Source: Desulfobacteraceae bacterium (lineage in GTDB: Bacteria > Desulfobacterota > Desulfobacteria > Desulfobacterales > UBA5616). Taken from it: DNA of 7,384 nucleotides. The stretch lies in the NCBI GenBank assembly GCA_030620375.1, contig JAUXEW010000145.1, positions 1 to 7,384 of the forward strand. The letters are read 5' to 3'. This document shows, piece after piece, positions 5,694 through 7,384 of the stretch. Positions within the stretch are counted from its first letter, which is position 1, and the number at the start of each line of letters is the position of its first letter. The position numbers were made by a program, and so were the translations under genes. The notes below the pieces were generated by a model. The model did no database searches. It was given only the letters and a program-made list of their open reading frames with translations, and was not told the DNA's origin.

Positions 5694-5999
5694 ATGGAAA
5701 AAAGAACGACAGGAAACATAATAGATGAAAGCAAAGACCATTTGGAAAGACGGTGTCCGAGATTGGGCGGGCCTGTTTCCTTTCGTTACTGCCGGTTATT
5801 TGCCGGAGATAATTTGCCATGCTGGAAAGTTTTTGAATGCTGGTGGGAATACTTTGATGTCTTTACATTCTTTAAAGAAAATTTATCGGAAGAGAATTAT
5901 AACGGATTGTTGAATAAAAAACCAAAGCCGAAACTGTTGAGCCTAGTTGAACTGATTGAGCAAGCAAAGAAAAATGTTGCGGCCACAAAAGCTAACTGA
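5694..5999 (+). CDS. Conserved-looking four-cysteine small protein, function unknown
   Basis: A 101-residue soluble protein with no signal peptide or membrane helix. Residues 20-52 form a Cys/aromatic-rich core: RCPRLGGPVSFRYCR (20-34) with C21 and C33, LPCWK (41-45) with C43, and ECWWEYFDV (48-56) with C49. The spacing C-x11-C-x9-C-x5-C suggests a zinc or iron-sulfur site, which is an inference. The C-terminal part is lysine-rich and then helical (LLSLVELIEQAKK, 81-93). I have an impression of similar CPRLG...FxYC...PCxK...CW proteins in Desulfobacterota, but can name no family. The start is supported by GGAG (5681-5684), 9 bases upstream, overlapping the end of nusB, so it belongs to the same transcript. 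A competing reading in another frame (5725-5913) lacks a comparable ribosome site. Confidence 0.82.
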   Translation: MEKRTTGNIIDESKDHLERRCPRLGGPVSFRYCRLFAGDNLPCWKVFECWWEYFDVFTFFKENLSEENYNGLLNKKPKPKLLSLVELIEQAKKNVAATKAN

Positions 6000-6035
6000 A
6001 GCTTGCTGTAGCAAGCTAAGGGAAATTTGCTCCCT
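6000..6035 (+). terminator. Two tandem hairpins after the four-Cys gene
   Basis: AGCTTGCT (6000-6007) pairs with AGCAAGCT (6010-6017), realistically 7 bp with a TGTA loop. AGGGA (6019-6023) pairs with TCCCT (6031-6035) around a 7-base loop. They begin one base after the TGA. The second is followed only by GTTTC, not a T-tract, so this could be a weak or factor-dependent terminator, a processing site, or a 3'-end stabiliser separating the rib-nusB transcript from the hydrolase gene. Confidence 0.4.
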
Positions 6036-6067
6036 GTTTCGGTTCAACATAAGCACTTGGAGGAATT

Positions 6068-6700
6068 GTGATAATAAAATCTTTGACCGTAGGCCCGATA
6101 ATGGCAAACTGCTATATTGTGGGCTGTGAAAGAACTAAAACAGCAGTTGTTATTGATCCGGGAGCTGATGGAAACCGGATTCTTTTAACACTTGCGGAAT
6201 CCAATTTAACTGTAAAATATATTTTAAATACCCATGGCCACTTTGATCATGTCGGAGCAAATAAGGAACTGAAAGAAGCTACCGGTGCGGATATTCTCAT
6301 TCATTCTTTGGATGCTCCCCTTCTGAGTCACCTTTCTTCCACAGCCATGGCGATGGGGATGTCAATTGAAGACTCTCCGCCTCCTGACCGAACAATTGAA
6401 GACGGCGACACAATTTCATTCGGAGATATTGTTCTTAAAGTGATTCATACGCCGGGTCATTCACCAGGCGGCGTGGCGTTTTATGCTGATGGCGCTTTAT
6501 TTGCCGGAGACACGCTCTTTGCAGGTTCTGTAGGCAGAACAGACTTTCCGGGCGGAGATTTTAATATCCTTTCGGAAAGTATACGGAAAAAATTGTTTGT
6601 CCTTGGAGATGATGTCACCGTATACCCGGGACATATGGGAACCACTGAAATCGGAATAGAAAAAAAATATAATCCTTTTGTGGGGCTTCAAGAATTCTAA
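6068..6700 (+). CDS. Metallo-beta-lactamase-fold hydrolase (glyoxalase II-like)
   Basis: A 210-residue MBL-fold protein. The metal-binding set is complete: H56-G-H58-F-D60-H61, H131 (in TPGHSPGG), D148 (in FAGDTLF) and H189 (in YPGHMGTT). The N-terminus MIIKSLTVGPIMANCYIVG and the ending EKKYNPFV are typical of the short, single-domain glyoxalase II-like/YcbL group. These hydrolyse thioesters such as S-lactoylglutathione or related substrates; the substrate here is unknown. Translation starts at GTG 6068, supported by GGAGG at 6059-6063 with a short 4-base spacing; no ATG alternative fits the conserved N-terminus. It lies 68 bases after the four-Cys gene and converges on the minus-strand gene, with only 32 bases between their stop codons. 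Confidence 0.93.
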   Translation: MIIKSLTVGPIMANCYIVGCERTKTAVVIDPGADGNRILLTLAESNLTVKYILNTHGHFDHVGANKELKEATGADILIHSLDAPLLSHLSSTAMAMGMSIEDSPPPDRTIEDGDTISFGDIVLKVIHTPGHSPGGVAFYADGALFAGDTLFAGSVGRTDFPGGDFNILSESIRKKLFVLGDDVTVYPGHMGTTEIGIEKKYNPFVGLQEF

Positions 6701-6732
6701 AGTTAACCATCCTCAACGAAACGACTTTCAGA

Positions 6733-7167
6733 TTAAAATGCTCCCAGTTGACACGGTTTAATTTTTATACTCAATGATTCACAGGCTCGGCTGACGGTCA
6801 TTTTCCGAACCTTTAACCGGGAAGCGATATCCCAAGCCCTTTTGCATGATAGTCTGCCGCTAACCAATTCAGCTTTTATGGCATCTGTTAAATCCTGGTC
6901 CACAACATCCAAGGGTTTAGCGATTTTCTTTTCCGGCTTATACCCGAACAAACCCAGCTGACATTTGATCAGCCGTATATTCATCAGATCGACGGTTACT
7001 CCCACGTCTTTAACCGGTATATTTAAACTTACTGCAATTTCAAACACCACCGCACAGGGAATTTCTCCATCTTTTTCCCGGTTTATAATTTGAGCCTCAA
7101 TGGATGGATCTAATTTCGAACTAACCGGCTGTTTTTTTTTTGAATCGTTGTCATCTTGGTGAGTCAT
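6733..7167 (-). CDS. Duplicated HTH-like repeat protein with CQLG motifs, function unknown
   Basis: A 144-residue soluble protein. After a polar, charged N-terminus (about 1-20) it consists of two repeats that align without gaps at an offset of exactly 70 residues. Repeat 1 covers about 21-74 and repeat 2 about 91-144. Shared positions include G34/G104, C38/C108, I44-A45/I114-A115, L48/L118, I64/I134, and the endings CQLGLF (69-74) and CQLGAF (139-144). The core of repeat 2 (AWDIASRLKVRKMTVSRA, 111-128) looks like a helix-turn-helix, so DNA binding is a reasonable inference. The start at 7167 is chosen because GGGAG (minus strand, 7179-7175) sits 7 bases upstream; in-frame ATGs at 7185 and 7173 lack a ribosome site. 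I do not recognise a named family. Convergent with the hydrolase gene. Confidence 0.82.
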   Translation of the reverse strand: MTHQDDNDSKKKQPVSSKLDPSIEAQIINREKDGEIPCAVVFEIAVSLNIPVKDVGVTVDLMNIRLIKCQLGLFGYKPEKKIAKPLDVVDQDLTDAIKAELVSGRLSCKRAWDIASRLKVRKMTVSRACESLSIKIKPCQLGAF

Positions 7168-7384
7168 AACCATGCTCCCTTCCATAAACGTTGTAAGATA
7201 AAAAGGATAAATAGCGCCCTATTCGGTTTCCTTAAATTATGGGCTATTTCGCCTTGAACAAAAAAAAAGGGTTTGTTAAGCTGTTAAATTAATTTTACCA
7301 TAGAATGGCTTGTCGAAGCAAATGATTAGAACTAAACAACGGATTAAAGAGAGATGGCGTTTACCATTATACGAAAAAAAACCC
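7168..7384 (-). promoter_or_regulatory. AT-rich upstream region of the CQLG-protein gene
   Basis: On the minus strand, a perfect TATAAT lies at 7371-7366, but its -35 would fall outside the window. A second possible promoter is TTGCTT with TAAAAT 18 bases on (about 7323-7294). Two inverted repeats follow: CTT-G-AACAAA with TTTGTTAAG (7253-7280) and AAATAG-CG-CCC with GGGCTATTT (7209-7249, 9 bp with a 2-base bulge). If transcription starts near the TATAAT, the gene has an approximately 190-base leader containing both. No gene is clear here. Confidence 0.35.

Noticed and set aside
5725..5913. Alternative 62-codon frame overlapping the four-Cys gene
   Set aside because: No ribosome site and no family features; the 5694-5999 frame has GGAG spacing, a Cys-rich motif and operon position.
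7168..7185. Longer start (ATG 7185) for the CQLG-protein gene
   Set aside because: No ribosome site precedes it, whereas GGGAG lies 7 bases before the ATG at 7167.
7354..7384. Possible start of another plus-strand gene (MAFTIIRKK) at the right edge
   Set aside because: Only ten codons are visible and the purine-rich AGAG directly abuts the ATG, so there is too little to support a gene.
1..7384. CRISPR arrays, tRNA or rRNA genes, insertion sequences with transposases
   Set aside because: No regularly spaced direct repeats, no cloverleaf-like or rRNA-like sequence and no transposase coding region was seen on either strand.

Overview
The window looks like chromosomal DNA of a Gram-negative, anaerobe-type bacterium in the Desulfobacterota (Desulfobacterales-like). 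This is inferred from the gene order rpiB - (glyA) - dCMP deaminase - nrdR - ribD - ribE - ribBA - ribH - nusB, and from two small uncharacterised proteins of a style I associate with that group. No marker gene in the window fixes the taxonomy.

Left edge (1-237): the last 25 codons of rpiB, then a short decayed piece of glyA. Its last ~45 codons are still readable, but only across a one-base frameshift; the rest of glyA is gone. Core (238-5689): a same-strand cluster for riboflavin synthesis with nucleotide-metabolism genes at its head. dCMP deaminase, nrdR and ribD are joined by ATGA stop/start overlaps. ribD is separated from ribE by a 348-base spacer holding a 52-codon ORF and a nested hairpin. 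ribE, ribBA, ribH and nusB follow, with gaps of 144, 54 and 3 bases. The four enzymes (RibD, RibBA, RibH, RibE) cover the pathway from GTP and ribulose 5-phosphate to riboflavin, apart from the phosphatase step that is normally supplied by another protein. NusB is a transcription antitermination factor commonly found after ribH.

Right part (5694-7384): a 101-residue four-cysteine protein of unknown function follows nusB after 4 bases. Two tandem hairpins come next, then a metallo-beta-lactamase-fold hydrolase with a GTG start. A convergent minus-strand gene encodes a 144-residue protein built of two gapless 70-residue-offset repeats, each with a helix-turn-helix-like core and a terminal CQLG motif. 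The last ~200 bases are its AT-rich, hairpin-containing upstream region.

Points most worth following up: the glyA deletion scar, the ribD-ribE insertion, the four-Cys protein, the duplicated CQLG protein, and a His-to-Gln change at a metal-ligand position in the DHBP synthase half of RibBA. I see no FMN riboswitch. I do not see a clearly new multi-gene system; the novelty candidates are single genes and structures.
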